Of a DNA stretch of 64,000 nt, positions 1 through 8,399 are shown one piece after another (the stretch's first letter is position 1; every line of letters begins with the position of its first letter). The position numbers were made by a program, and so were the translations under genes. The notes under the pieces are model-generated. The model was not told the DNA's origin, searched no databases, and saw nothing but the letters and a program-made list of their open reading frames with translations. The DNA lies in contig JAQIJC010000001.1 in the NCBI GenBank assembly GCA_036946405.1, forward strand, positions 1,433,001-1,497,000. The letters are read 5' to 3'. Source of the stretch: Sphingomonas phyllosphaerae (GTDB lineage: Bacteria; Pseudomonadota; Alphaproteobacteria; Sphingomonadales; Sphingomonadaceae).

Positions 1-771
1 CATCTGCTGGTTCGCGAGGAACCAGTTGCCGTGCTCATTGTCGAGGTCGTTGCGGCCGTCCTGGAGATAGATGCGCAGCGGCCTGATCGGCGATTTGCGG
101 ATCAGACCCGGATAAGTGTCTCCACCATAAGCGATCGGATTGCCGTTCGGGGCGAGCCTTAATCCGATGGACGTGTAGCTACCGATGAAGCTCAGGACGT
201 TTGCGAACGCCTCGGGATGCCGCCACGCGACCGTCCAAGCGGCGATCGCGCCGCTGGAGGTGCCGCCGATCGCGCGCCGTTGCGGGTCGCTCGTAAAATG
301 CCAGCGCTTCGCGACGGCCGGCAGCAGTTCGTCCAGGGTCAATCGCGCATAGTCGTCGGAAAGCGCGTCATATTCTTCGACACGGTGGTCGGGATTGCTC
401 ATTCCGAGCTCACGTGGGTAGGAAGCTGCGCGATGACCGGGCGTTACGAAGATGCCCAGCGTGGAGGGAATGGCGCGTTCGCGGATTAGAGCGTCCAGCC
501 GTGCCGGAAGGCGAAGCGTGCCGTCCGGATTGACCGCGCGCTGCCCGTCCTGAAAGACCAGCAGGTTCGGTGGTCGGGCAGGATCGTAGTCCGCGGGGAC
601 GTACACCCAATAGCGTCGCACCGTGCCGGGATAGACTCGCGAGTGCAATTTGAACGGGCCGTGAAGCCGCGTGGACGCGCGCGACGCGATTGGTTGCGCA
701 CGGGGTGGCGCAGCGGCGGCGACTGGCGAAGCGGCGATGGCCATGGCGGCCGCGATCAGGGCTGCCCGCAT
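1..771 (-). CDS. Enterochelin esterase-like alpha/beta hydrolase (partial, 3' end outside window)
   Basis: The reading frame is open from an ATG at 769-771 to the left edge, so the C-terminus is missing. The N-terminus (MRAALIAAAMAIAASPVAAA) is a clear signal peptide, so the enzyme is exported. The mature part has the esterase D/enterochelin esterase pattern (PF00756 type): a beta-sandwich-like start with YWVYVPADYDP, then LLVFQDGQ, and the nucleophile elbow GGTSSGA (G-x-S-x-G), followed by YLQDGRNDLDNEHG near the acidic residue region. The family includes siderophore esterases and feruloyl/acetyl esterases. Substrate cannot be told. It is transcribed away from the cupin gene to its right, sharing a 130-base gap. 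Confidence 0.75.
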   Translation of the reverse strand, partial: MRAALIAAAMAIAASPVAAAAPPRAQPIASRASTRLHGPFKLHSRVYPGTVRRYWVYVPADYDPARPPNLLVFQDGQRAVNPDGTLRLPARLDALIRERAIPSTLGIFVTPGHRAASYPRELGMSNPDHRVEEYDALSDDYARLTLDELLPAVAKRWHFTSDPQRRAIGGTSSGAIAAWTVAWRHPEAFANVLSFIGSYTSIGLRLAPNGNPIAYGGDTYPGLIRKSPIRPLRIYLQDGRNDLDNEHGNWFLANQQM

Positions 772-901
772 ATGTCTCTCTCCACGATCCGGCCGCGACT
801 ATCCGAGAAAAATGGTCGTAGAAAAACCAGCAAATGCAAGCGCTTCTATTGCCGTGAGCAGCCGCTGGTGCAAACGTGCGGCTTTGGAGGGCGAGGCGCA
901 G

Positions 902-1420
902 ATGCGGATGACGGGCGGCAGGATCGTGATGGCGCTGCTCCTGGCGCTTGGGACGGAGCTTGTAACTCCCGCAATGGCCACGGCGCAGGCGGACGCCGAA
1001 CATCCTGCTGGTTCATCCACGGATGTTGCGAGCGACGCTGCCATTCGTGCGCAGATCGCCGCGATGCTCGCGGAGATGAAACCGGATCAAGGCTTTGCAT
1101 GGCGTCCGCTGGTCCGCGATGGTTCGCGCGTCGCGGCGATCGAGGTGTGGAAAAAGCCGGGGCGACCGGCGGTCCATCCTGCAGAAGCCGAATACGCCAT
1201 CGTTCTGGAAGGCGCGGGGACGCTCCTGTCGGGCGGTACGCTGATCGCGCCGGTCACCCGCAGGGAAGGGCTGGTCGATGGCGACCGGATCGAGGGCGGT
1301 ACGTCCCGGGCGCTTCGGGCGGGTGACGTGCTTCTGATACCGGCGGCCGTACCGCATTGGTTCGGAGTCAGCGGCGATCGCCTCGTCCTGCTCGGTATGA
1401 AGCTGCCAGGCTCCCGATAG
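902..1420 (+). CDS. Exported cupin-domain protein
   Basis: About 172 residues from the ATG at 902 (an upstream in-frame ATG at 671 overlaps the divergent esterase and is unlikely). Residues 1-30 form a signal peptide (hydrophobic run VMALLLALG, then AMATAQA). The rest is a single small cupin beta-barrel: HPAEAEYAIVLEGAGTL corresponds to cupin motif 1 and RAGDVLLIPAAVPHWF to motif 2, with histidines that could bind a metal. Proteins of this type are often annotated only as cupin. Whether it is an enzyme (oxygenase, isomerase) or a ligand binder is not visible. A 7-bp stem (1434-1454) follows the stop. Confidence 0.7.
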   Translation: MRMTGGRIVMALLLALGTELVTPAMATAQADAEHPAGSSTDVASDAAIRAQIAAMLAEMKPDQGFAWRPLVRDGSRVAAIEVWKKPGRPAVHPAEAEYAIVLEGAGTLLSGGTLIAPVTRREGLVDGDRIEGGTSRALRAGDVLLIPAAVPHWFGVSGDRLVLLGMKLPGSR

Positions 1421-1433
1421 GGCGATCATGCAT

Positions 1434-1454
1434 TCCGCTTTCGACGCAAGCGGA
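1434..1454. terminator. Short inverted repeat after the cupin gene (weak terminator candidate)
   Basis: TCCGCTT (1434-1440) pairs perfectly with AAGCGGA (1448-1454) around a 7-nt loop, 13 bases after the cupin stop. There is no T-run, so termination is only a possibility. Confidence 0.3.
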
Positions 1455-1582
1455 TAGCGGAAGATAGCGACGTCATTCCGCGCGTCCGCGAGCGGGCTTT
1501 CTTCGCGAGCGCGCCGCTTTCCCGTATGACGCGGCGCATCGCCTCGCTACAGCCGGGCCAATCAACCGATCCGGATCGAGCC

Positions 1583-1918
1583 ATGGCCAGACGTTCGAAA
1601 TACGATCCCTACGATCATCTTCCGCAGGAAGAGGATGTTCCGACCGCGCCGGTGCCGTGCTGGCTTTGTGGCCGACCGACCGGCAAGACGATCGTCTGGC
1701 ATCATCCCGTCCCGAAGAGCCGTGGCGGGCGCGATGTCGTGCCGATGCACGCGATCTGCCAACAGACCCTGACGGCCAATTTCACCAATTCCGAATTGCA
1801 GCGGCATGGCATGGATGTCGCCGGGCTGCTGGACAATCCCAACGTGCGCAAGTTCGTCGAGTGGGTGGCGAAGAAGGACCCGGACTTTACCGCCACGATC
1901 GCGAAGAAGCAGCGCTGA
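1583..1918 (+). CDS. HNH endonuclease-like protein
   Basis: 111 residues from the ATG at 1583 (MARRSKYDPY); an upstream in-frame ATG at 1526 would add 19 residues of low-quality sequence. The fold signature is a compact HNH zinc site: CWLCGRP, then WHHPVPKSRGGRD carrying the catalytic-type histidines, then MHAICQQTL. Small free-standing HNH proteins of this form are common in sphingomonads and have no settled role. No restriction or phage partner lies next to it, so a defence function cannot be claimed. It converges with the Gfo/Idh gene (33 bases between stops). Confidence 0.7.
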   Translation: MARRSKYDPYDHLPQEEDVPTAPVPCWLCGRPTGKTIVWHHPVPKSRGGRDVVPMHAICQQTLTANFTNSELQRHGMDVAGLLDNPNVRKFVEWVAKKDPDFTATIAKKQR

Positions 1919-1951
1919 TATTTCTGACTTTTTCCCGATCGACGCTCGTGA

Positions 1952-3046
1952 TCAGCGCAGGTCGCGCAACTCCGCGATCTCGACGACGCGATGGTCGCGC
2001 GCGCTGATTTCGGCGGCGACGCCAATCTCGACCGCGCGCAGGCCGTCGAGGGCGGTCACCTGTACGGCACCGTCGCCGCGGATCGCGGCGGCGAAGGCGT
2101 GGTGCTGGTAGAAGGAGGCGCCTTCGTGGCTGCCGGCGGCGCGCGCGACGGGGTCGACGGCGACCCGGGTGCGTTCGACCCGCTTCGTGCTACCGAACCC
2201 GACACGGGGGCTAAATATTAGATCTCCGGGCGGAATAAGTACGTCGAGCCGCGCCAGATCGCCGGTGGCGGACATTTCTTCCTGGTGTTCGGCGCCGTCC
2301 GCGAACATCGACAGGTCGAGCATCGCGCGGACGCCGTTCGCGAAATCGACGGTGGTGAAGCTGTTGTCGATGATGTCGGGGCGCTGCCCATCGTACAGTT
2401 CGTCGCGATGGTTCACGTCGGTCGCACCCGAACAATAGACGCGTACCGCTTCCGACCCGATGATAAGGCGCATCAGATCGAAGAAGTGGCAGCATTTCTC
2501 GACCATCGTCCCCCCGGTGTTGCGCGAGAAGCGGTTCCAGTCACCGACTTTCGACAAAAACGGAAAGCGATGCTCGCGGATCGAAAGCATCCTGAGCGTG
2601 CCGACCCGCCCGGCATGGACCTGTTCGATGAACGCGGCGGCGGGGGGCATGAAGCGATATTCCATCCCGGTCCAGAACGGGTGCGGATGCGCGGCGGCGC
2701 GCGCGACGATCCAGCGCGCGTCGGCCAGCGTGGTGGCGAGCGGCTTTTCGCAGAGGATCGCGGCGTCCATCCCGAACAATGGCTCCAGCACGGCGCGGTG
2801 CGTGTGGTTGGGAGAGGCGACGACGATCGCGTCGACCTGCGCGGTGCGTGCGAAGGCGGCGACGTCGGCGAAGCTCTCCACCGCACCGGCGCGGTCGCCC
2901 AGCGCGTCCCGCGCCCAGCCCAGCGAGGTGGCGACCGGGTCGACGATCGCGACGACCTCGGCATCGGGAAGCAGCGCGATGTTGCGGAGGTGCTCGACCC
3001 CCATCATGCCCGTGCCCACCACGCCGTACCGGATTTTTGCCGTCAT
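1952..3046 (-). CDS. Gfo/Idh/MocA family NAD(P)-dependent oxidoreductase
   Basis: 364 residues starting MTAKIRYGVVGTGMMG: the Rossmann glycine motif G-x-G-x-x-G is at residues 10-15. The family lysine motif CEKPLATT follows at about residue 98, and the C-terminal domain has GGTMVEKCCHFFDLMRL with the catalytic-type histidine. These enzymes oxidise or reduce sugars, inositols and related polyols; the substrate is unknown. The open frame continues upstream of 3046 but that part is antisense to the neighbouring monooxygenase and was excluded. The gene diverges from the SsuD-like gene with 138 bases between starts, consistent with shared regulation in a small catabolic locus. Confidence 0.85.
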   Translation of the reverse strand: MTAKIRYGVVGTGMMGVEHLRNIALLPDAEVVAIVDPVATSLGWARDALGDRAGAVESFADVAAFARTAQVDAIVVASPNHTHRAVLEPLFGMDAAILCEKPLATTLADARWIVARAAAHPHPFWTGMEYRFMPPAAAFIEQVHAGRVGTLRMLSIREHRFPFLSKVGDWNRFSRNTGGTMVEKCCHFFDLMRLIIGSEAVRVYCSGATDVNHRDELYDGQRPDIIDNSFTTVDFANGVRAMLDLSMFADGAEHQEEMSATGDLARLDVLIPPGDLIFSPRVGFGSTKRVERTRVAVDPVARAAGSHEGASFYQHHAFAAAIRGDGAVQVTALDGLRAVEIGVAAEISARDHRVVEIAELRDLR

Positions 3047-3184
3047 CGTCGGTCCTTGTCCTTCGCCGGTGGCCGCTTTCCCGCCGATTGCAGGCGTTCG
3101 ACAACAGGGCAAAGCTTTACGGGGCCAAAGCGGGGGCATCTGGCGACAGCCGCGACGGGCTGTCATGAGCAGCGCCAGACAGCG

Positions 3185-4270
3185 ATGGAGCGCCAAACCG
3201 TGACGACGACCCCGGGACCGTGCGAGATCAGCTGGTTCTCCGCCTTGTGCGACGACGATTACGAGTTTCTGGGCGTTCCCGATCCGGCGCTGCGCTCGAC
3301 ATGGGAGCATTGCCGCGACATCGTGGTGCAGGCGGAAACCGCGGGTTACGACAATTGCCTGTTGCCGTCGGGCTATGCGCTGGGGATCGACACGACCGCC
3401 TTCGCCGCCGGGATCGCACCGCTGCTGCGGCGGATGCGGCTGTTGATGGCGGTGCGGATCGGCGAGAGCTGGCCGCCGCAATTGGCGCGGCAGATCGCGA
3501 CGATCGACCGGATGCTGGGCGGGCGGCTGACGGTCAACATCATCTCCAGCGACCTGCCCGGCGAGACGCTCGACAGCGCGCCGCGCTATGCGCGCACCGT
3601 CGAGGCGATGCACATCCTGCGCACGCTGCTGGACGGCAAGCCGCTCGATCATGACGGCGACTTCTGGAAACTGAAGCTCGATCCACCGCGCGTGACGACG
3701 GTGTCGGGTCATTGTCCGTCCTTCTATTTCGGCGGGCTGTCCGAGGCGGCGCGCGAGGCGGCGGCGCAGGGCGCGGACGTCTATCTGATGTGGCCCGACA
3801 CGATGGACGGCGTGCGGGCGATCGTCACCGATCTGCGCGCGCGCGCCGCGCGGCATGGCCGCAGCCTGCGCTTCGGCTATCGCGTGCATGTCGTCGTCCG
3901 CGAAACCGAGGCGGAGGCACGCGCGGCGGCGGATCGGTTGCTGGCCAAACTGGACGACGCGACCGGTGCGGCGATCCGGGCGCGCTCGCTCGATTCGCAA
4001 TCGGCCGGGGTGCGGCGGCAGGCCGAGCTGCGCGAGGGTGCGGACGACGGCTATGCCGAGGCGAATTTGTGGACCGGGATCGGGCGCGCGCGCTCGGGCT
4101 GCGGCGCGGCGATCGTCGGTGACCCCGATCAGGTGCTCGCCAAGTTGCAGGCGTATCGCGCCGTCGGGATCGATGCCTTCATCCTGTCGGGCTATCCGCA
4201 TGCCGCCGAGGCCGACCTGTTCGCGCGTCACGTTTTGCCGCGGATCGATCATGCGCCGTTGGTGCCGTGA
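3185..4270 (+). CDS. SsuD-like FMNH2-dependent monooxygenase (LLM class)
   Basis: 361 residues from the ATG at 3185. It is a bacterial-luciferase-fold TIM barrel resembling alkanesulfonate monooxygenase SsuD along its length: FYFGGLSEAAREAAAQGADV, YLMWPD, FGYRVHVVVRE, NLWTGIGRARSGCG, IVGDPDQV and FILSGYPH. From memory of SsuD, the Trp, Arg-x-His and later Arg of the active site are all matched here, while SsuD Cys54 (here in YALGIDTT) and the early His (here LCDDD) are not. A desulfonating or related oxidative role is inferred. It needs a separate flavin reductase, not found in this window. The MFS gene follows after 66 bases and probably supplies the substrate. Confidence 0.8.
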   Translation: MERQTVTTTPGPCEISWFSALCDDDYEFLGVPDPALRSTWEHCRDIVVQAETAGYDNCLLPSGYALGIDTTAFAAGIAPLLRRMRLLMAVRIGESWPPQLARQIATIDRMLGGRLTVNIISSDLPGETLDSAPRYARTVEAMHILRTLLDGKPLDHDGDFWKLKLDPPRVTTVSGHCPSFYFGGLSEAAREAAAQGADVYLMWPDTMDGVRAIVTDLRARAARHGRSLRFGYRVHVVVRETEAEARAAADRLLAKLDDATGAAIRARSLDSQSAGVRRQAELREGADDGYAEANLWTGIGRARSGCGAAIVGDPDQVLAKLQAYRAVGIDAFILSGYPHAAEADLFARHVLPRIDHAPLVP

Positions 4271-4336
4271 GCCGCTTGGCGGCGCGATAGCGAATGTTGT
4301 TCGCGATCGTCCTTCCCGCGCGGCCATGCTGATCGC

Positions 4337-5569
4337 ATGAGAACGGTTTCGGAATTGAGCGTTCGGCACCGTGGCTTGTTGTTCGCCCTCGTCATTACCG
4401 CGGGCGTGCTCAACCTCGTCGACCGGCAGGTGATCGCGGTGCTGAAGCCGGTGATCGCCATCGATCTCGGCTGGAGCGACGACGATTACGGCACGCTCGC
4501 GGCGTGGTTCCAGGGCGGGGCGGCGGTCGGCTTCCTGTTCAGCGGCTGGATCGCGGACCGGCTCGGCGTGCGCTGGGCCAATCCGGTCGGCGTGGCGGCG
4601 TGGAGCGTCGCGGCGCTGCTGCACGGTTGGGCACGCTCGATGACCGAGTTCATCACGGTGCGCGTCGCCTTGGGCGCGACCGAGTCAATGGGGACGCCCA
4701 CGGGAATCAAGACGATCACTGCGGTGCTGCCGCCGCGCTGGCGCTCGACGGGGTTCGGCGCCGGCAATGCCGCCAACAGTCTCGGCGCGATCCTCGCCCC
4801 GCTTGCGATCCCGTTGCTCGGCCTATGGCTGGGATGGCGCGGGACGTTCGTCGCGGTCGGCGTCGCCGGGCTGTTGTGGGCGCTGGCATGGCTGGTCGCG
4901 GCGCGCGGGATCGCCTTCGCCGCGCCGAAGGTCGCCGACGCCGCGTCGCTGGTCCCCTCCGCACCGATGCTGCGCGACCGGCGGACCTGGGCGGTCGCGG
5001 GCGCCAAATTGCTGTCGGACGCGACATGGTGGCTGTTGCTGTTCTGGCTGCCCGATTTCTTCCACCGCCAGTTCGGGCTGTCGGGGGTCGCGCTCGGCGT
5101 GCCGCTGGCGCTGGCCTATGGCGGCGCGGCGATCGGGTCGTTGCTGGGCGGCGCGATCCCGACGCGGTTGCTCGGGCGTGGCGGATCGCTGAACCGCGTG
5201 CGCAAGGGCGTGCTGCTGGGCGGGGCGCTGGTGGTGACGCCGATCCCGCTCGCGCTGCTAACGGACAGCTATCCGGTCGCGGTGCTGCTGATGGCGCTGG
5301 CGCTCGCCGGGCATCAGGCGTTCTCGACCAACGTCTTTGCGATGATCGCCGACATCGTGCCGCAGCAACGCGTCGGGCGCGTGACCGCGTTCGGGGCGTT
5401 CTGCGGCAATATGGGTGGGGTCGCGATCGCCAAGATCGCGGGGCTGACGCTGGCGGCGGGGCTTGGGTATTTGCCGCTGCTGCTGTTCGCCAGCGTGGCG
5501 TATCTGGCGGCGTGGGCGTGGATCCAGCTGCTGTTGCCGCGGCTGACGCCGGTCGAGACGGATAGGTAG
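4337..5569 (+). CDS. MFS transporter, anion:cation symporter (ExuT-like) type
   Basis: 410 residues with about 12 hydrophobic helices. Helix 1 carries NLVDRQVIAVLKPVI, the ACS-family start motif; SGWIADRLGVRW is the loop 2-3 MFS signature; GATESMGTPTGIKTIT and GNAANSLGAILAPLAI resemble the hexuronate/sugar-acid carriers of this family. It is therefore an inner-membrane proton symporter for a small organic anion. Its position just after the SsuD-like monooxygenase and opposite a Gfo/Idh dehydrogenase suggests import of an anionic sugar or sulfonate, but no substrate residue proves this. Confidence 0.85.
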   Translation: MRTVSELSVRHRGLLFALVITAGVLNLVDRQVIAVLKPVIAIDLGWSDDDYGTLAAWFQGGAAVGFLFSGWIADRLGVRWANPVGVAAWSVAALLHGWARSMTEFITVRVALGATESMGTPTGIKTITAVLPPRWRSTGFGAGNAANSLGAILAPLAIPLLGLWLGWRGTFVAVGVAGLLWALAWLVAARGIAFAAPKVADAASLVPSAPMLRDRRTWAVAGAKLLSDATWWLLLFWLPDFFHRQFGLSGVALGVPLALAYGGAAIGSLLGGAIPTRLLGRGGSLNRVRKGVLLGGALVVTPIPLALLTDSYPVAVLLMALALAGHQAFSTNVFAMIADIVPQQRVGRVTAFGAFCGNMGGVAIAKIAGLTLAAGLGYLPLLLFASVAYLAAWAWIQLLLPRLTPVETDR

Positions 5570-5615
5570 ACCGGCCAGCGGTCGCTTCGATCGACCTTTA
5601 TGGTTGCCTTCCCCG

Positions 5616-5820
5616 CCCTCGCCCCTCGCAGAGGGGAGAGGGTTGCGCAGACTTGGTCTTTGCGCAGCAAAGACTTAGTCGGAGCTGGGTGAGGGGTGGC
5701 GCTCGCACAGGCGAGCGCGCGAGCCTTCGGCTCGCTCGACCCCTCACCCAAGCTGCGCTAGCCAGCAAGCTGGCAAGCTGGCAAGCTCCGCTATCCCTCT
5801 CCCCTGTCCAAGGGCGAGGG
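5616..5820. repeat. Long compound palindromic repeat in a 506-base gap
   Basis: The region 5570-6075 has no gene. CCCTCGCCC plus GGGGAGAGGG at 5616-5641 is mirrored by CCCTCTCCCC and GGGCGAGGG at 5794-5820, giving a nested, imperfect hairpin about 200 bases long. Inside are further inverted segments (GGTGAGGGGT / ACCCCTCACC, and a GCGAGC / GCTCGC stem) and a short tandem GGCAAGCT run near 5770-5787. It looks like a dispersed non-coding repeat, not a gene. Confidence 0.7.
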
Positions 5821-5857
5821 CCGCAGGACCTCAATCGACGCCAGGGTTTGATCCATC

Positions 5858-5952
5858 CCATACCGGACTCGTTCCGGCATCCACCGTTCCGCCAGCACAC
5901 GGGCGGTTGCTCTTGCGGGACGGTGGACCCCGGAACCAGTCCGGGGTGACGG
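5858..5952. repeat. Dispersed palindrome, 'CCGGACT-TGTTCCGG...GTGGACCCCGG' family, copy 1
   Basis: Left arm CATACCGGACTCGTTCCGG with GCATCCACCG and right arm GGTGGACCCCGGAACCAG with TCCGGGGTGAC. A near-identical arrangement occurs at 59898-59992, so this is a mobile or amplified intergenic repeat family. Confidence 0.8.
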
Positions 5953-6075
5953 CGGGAGATGGTTCAGCCGGTAGGGATCACACCCTAAAGCCGGCCTGTG
6001 TCCGCGCGATGTGCTTCTTTATATCCGATCTATGAACTAGGCTTTAGCGTCCGCCGCGATCTGAAAGGGGACCCG

Positions 6076-8397
6076 ATGATCGATCGACGCCTGCCTGTGC
6101 TGCTTGCTACCACTGCCCTCTCGCTGTTCGCCACCCCCGCCATCGCACAGGACGCGCCCGCGCCGCAGGGCGCGCCATCCACCGCGACGCCCGCCACGCC
6201 GCCGGCCGGAGAGGGCGAGGTCGTCGTCACCGCGCGCTTCCGCAACGAATCGCTTCAGCAGGTGCCGATCGCGATCACCGCGGTCGACGGCAAGTCGCTG
6301 GCCGAGCGGCAGTTGAACAATCTCGAGCGGATCGCGGCGTCGATCCCGTCGGTCGGGTTCCGCAGCGGGGCGTCGAACAAGGACCGTACCGTGTTCATCC
6401 GCGGCATCGGTACGATCACCACCTCACCGGGTGTCGAACCGTCGGTGTCGACGGTGCTGGACGGCGTGGTGCTGACGCGCCCCGGCCAGTCGACGCTCGA
6501 TCTGGGCGAGGTCGAGCGGATCGAGGTGCTGCGCGGACCACAGGGGACACTGTTCGGGAAGAATGCCTCGGCCGGCGTGGTCAACATCGTCACGCGCAAT
6601 CCGACCGACGAGTTCCACGCGTTCGGCGAGGCGGGCGCGACCACCGATCAGGAATATCGCATCAAGGCCGGCGTGTCGGGCGCGATCGTGCCGGGGAAGG
6701 TGCAGGCGCTGATCGGCGGGCTCTACAGCGACTTCGACGGCAATCTGCGCAACGTCGTGACCGGGCACGACGCCAATGGCTCGCGGCGCTACGGCGCGCG
6801 CGGCAAGCTGGTGGTGACGCCGTTCGACGCGTTGAAGCTGACCGCGATCGGCGACTATCTCAACACGCGCGAGACGGTGGCGGGCGTCTATCAATCGACG
6901 CAGCAGATCGCCTATCCGACGCGCGCGATCACCGATTCCGCGCCGCTCGCCGCCGCGCTGACGGCGCGCGGGATCGTCGCCGGGCCGGGCAATCGCCGGC
7001 TGGCCACCGACGTCGACACCAACGTCCGCGACGAGAATTACGGCGGCTCGCTGACCGCCGATCTGACGCTGGGCGATTATCAGCTGACCTCGATCAGCGC
7101 GTGGCGGCAATGGCTGAACCACCAGCGGCAGGATTACGACGGGCTGGCGCAGCTGACCACGACCTTCCCGTCGGGCGTCGACAACGGCAGCGTCGACAGC
7201 CGGCAATTCTCGCAGGAGCTGCGGCTGACCTCGCCGCGCGGCGGGCTGATCGATTATGTGCTCGGCGCCTATTATCTGCGCGCGCAGACCGACGAGCGCT
7301 ATCAGCGTGCGTTGACGACGCTGGCGGGGACGACGCCGACCTCGACCACCGGTGTCGCCAATTACGGCATCACCAACCACAATTACGCGTTGTTCGGCGA
7401 GGCGAACGTCAACTTCACCGAGCATTTCCGCGCGATCGCGGGGTATCGATCGACGTGGGACTCGCTCGACTTTACCCATGTCCGTACGTCGAGCAACGAC
7501 CCGACCAACAGCGGGGCGGCGTCGCTCGATCGCCCGGGTATCCGCGCCTACCACAATGCCAAAGGGAGCACCGATGCGCGCGGCGACAGCTATCGCCTCG
7601 GGTTGCAGCTCGACCTCGGCGACCATGCGCAGACGTATTTCACCTATTCGCGCGGCTATAAGGGGCCGGCGTACAACGTCTATTTTAACATGCGCTCACT
7701 CAACGCCACGACGCTGCTCGACGAGGTGCCGCTGAGCCCGGAGACGTCGAACTCCTATGAGGGCGGGATCAAGGGCAGCACCGCCGACCGCGCGCTCAGC
7801 TATGCGGTGGCGGTCTATACCACCGACTTCGATGGCTATCAGGCAAACTTCACCGACTCGGTCGGCGGCGCGCCGGTGACGCGGCTCATCAATGCCGGGT
7901 CGGTGCGGTCGCGCGGAGTCGAGGCGGACGTGACGTTGCGCCCGACCAGGGGCCTGACCTTCGATCTGTCGGGGGCCTATACCGATGCGACGGTGCGCGA
8001 CTTCAATTGCCCGGTCGGTGCGCCGGTGAGCTGCAACATCAACGGCCAGCCGCTCCCCTATGCGCCGAAGGTGCGTTTGTTCGAGAACGCGACCTATCGC
8101 TTCGGGCTGACCGACAGCCTGTCGCTGGAGTTGCAAAGCGACGTGACGTTCAGCAGCAAGGTGCAATATTCGCTGGCGCAGACCCCGAACACGGTCCAGC
8201 CGGCCTATGCGATCTGGAACGCCAGCGTCGCGCTGCTCCATCCCGGCGATGGCTGGCAGTTGCGCGCCTATGTCAAGAACATCACCGATACGCCCTATGC
8301 CAGCTTCCTGACCAACGGGACGTTCGCAGGCACGGTGCGGTTCGTGCCGCGCGACGACAAGCGCTATGCCGGGCTGTTGCTGCGCAAGGATTTCTGA
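6076..8397 (+). CDS. TonB-dependent outer-membrane receptor
   Basis: 773 residues from the ATG at 6076, chosen because AAAGGGG lies 8 bases upstream and the signal peptide (LPVLLATTALSLFATPAIAQ) starts here. The plug domain follows (EVVVTARFRNESLQQVPIAI, FIRGIGT, EVLRGPQGTLFGKNASAG, VNIVTRNP), then a 22-strand-type barrel with alternating aromatic strands, ending in a C-terminal phenylalanine (LLLRKDF). This is the Caulobacter/sphingomonad FecA/iron-complex-like or oligosaccharide receptor class, powered by TonB-ExbBD. The stop is two bases before the sulfatase start, so the two are co-expressed and the ligand may be a sulfated compound (inference). Confidence 0.92.
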   Translation: MIDRRLPVLLATTALSLFATPAIAQDAPAPQGAPSTATPATPPAGEGEVVVTARFRNESLQQVPIAITAVDGKSLAERQLNNLERIAASIPSVGFRSGASNKDRTVFIRGIGTITTSPGVEPSVSTVLDGVVLTRPGQSTLDLGEVERIEVLRGPQGTLFGKNASAGVVNIVTRNPTDEFHAFGEAGATTDQEYRIKAGVSGAIVPGKVQALIGGLYSDFDGNLRNVVTGHDANGSRRYGARGKLVVTPFDALKLTAIGDYLNTRETVAGVYQSTQQIAYPTRAITDSAPLAAALTARGIVAGPGNRRLATDVDTNVRDENYGGSLTADLTLGDYQLTSISAWRQWLNHQRQDYDGLAQLTTTFPSGVDNGSVDSRQFSQELRLTSPRGGLIDYVLGAYYLRAQTDERYQRALTTLAGTTPTSTTGVANYGITNHNYALFGEANVNFTEHFRAIAGYRSTWDSLDFTHVRTSSNDPTNSGAASLDRPGIRAYHNAKGSTDARGDSYRLGLQLDLGDHAQTYFTYSRGYKGPAYNVYFNMRSLNATTLLDEVPLSPETSNSYEGGIKGSTADRALSYAVAVYTTDFDGYQANFTDSVGGAPVTRLINAGSVRSRGVEADVTLRPTRGLTFDLSGAYTDATVRDFNCPVGAPVSCNINGQPLPYAPKVRLFENATYRFGLTDSLSLELQSDVTFSSKVQYSLAQTPNTVQPAYAIWNASVALLHPGDGWQLRAYVKNITDTPYASFLTNGTFAGTVRFVPRDDKRYAGLLLRKDF

Positions 8398-8399
8398 CG

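Noticed and set aside
1583..1918. HNH protein as part of a defence or phage module.
   Set aside because: No methyltransferase, restriction or phage genes beside it.
1952..4624. An 890-aa open frame on the minus strand.
   Set aside because: Its first 500 residues are antisense to the SsuD-like and MFS genes and low-complexity; only the Gfo/Idh part (1952-3046) has a real fold.
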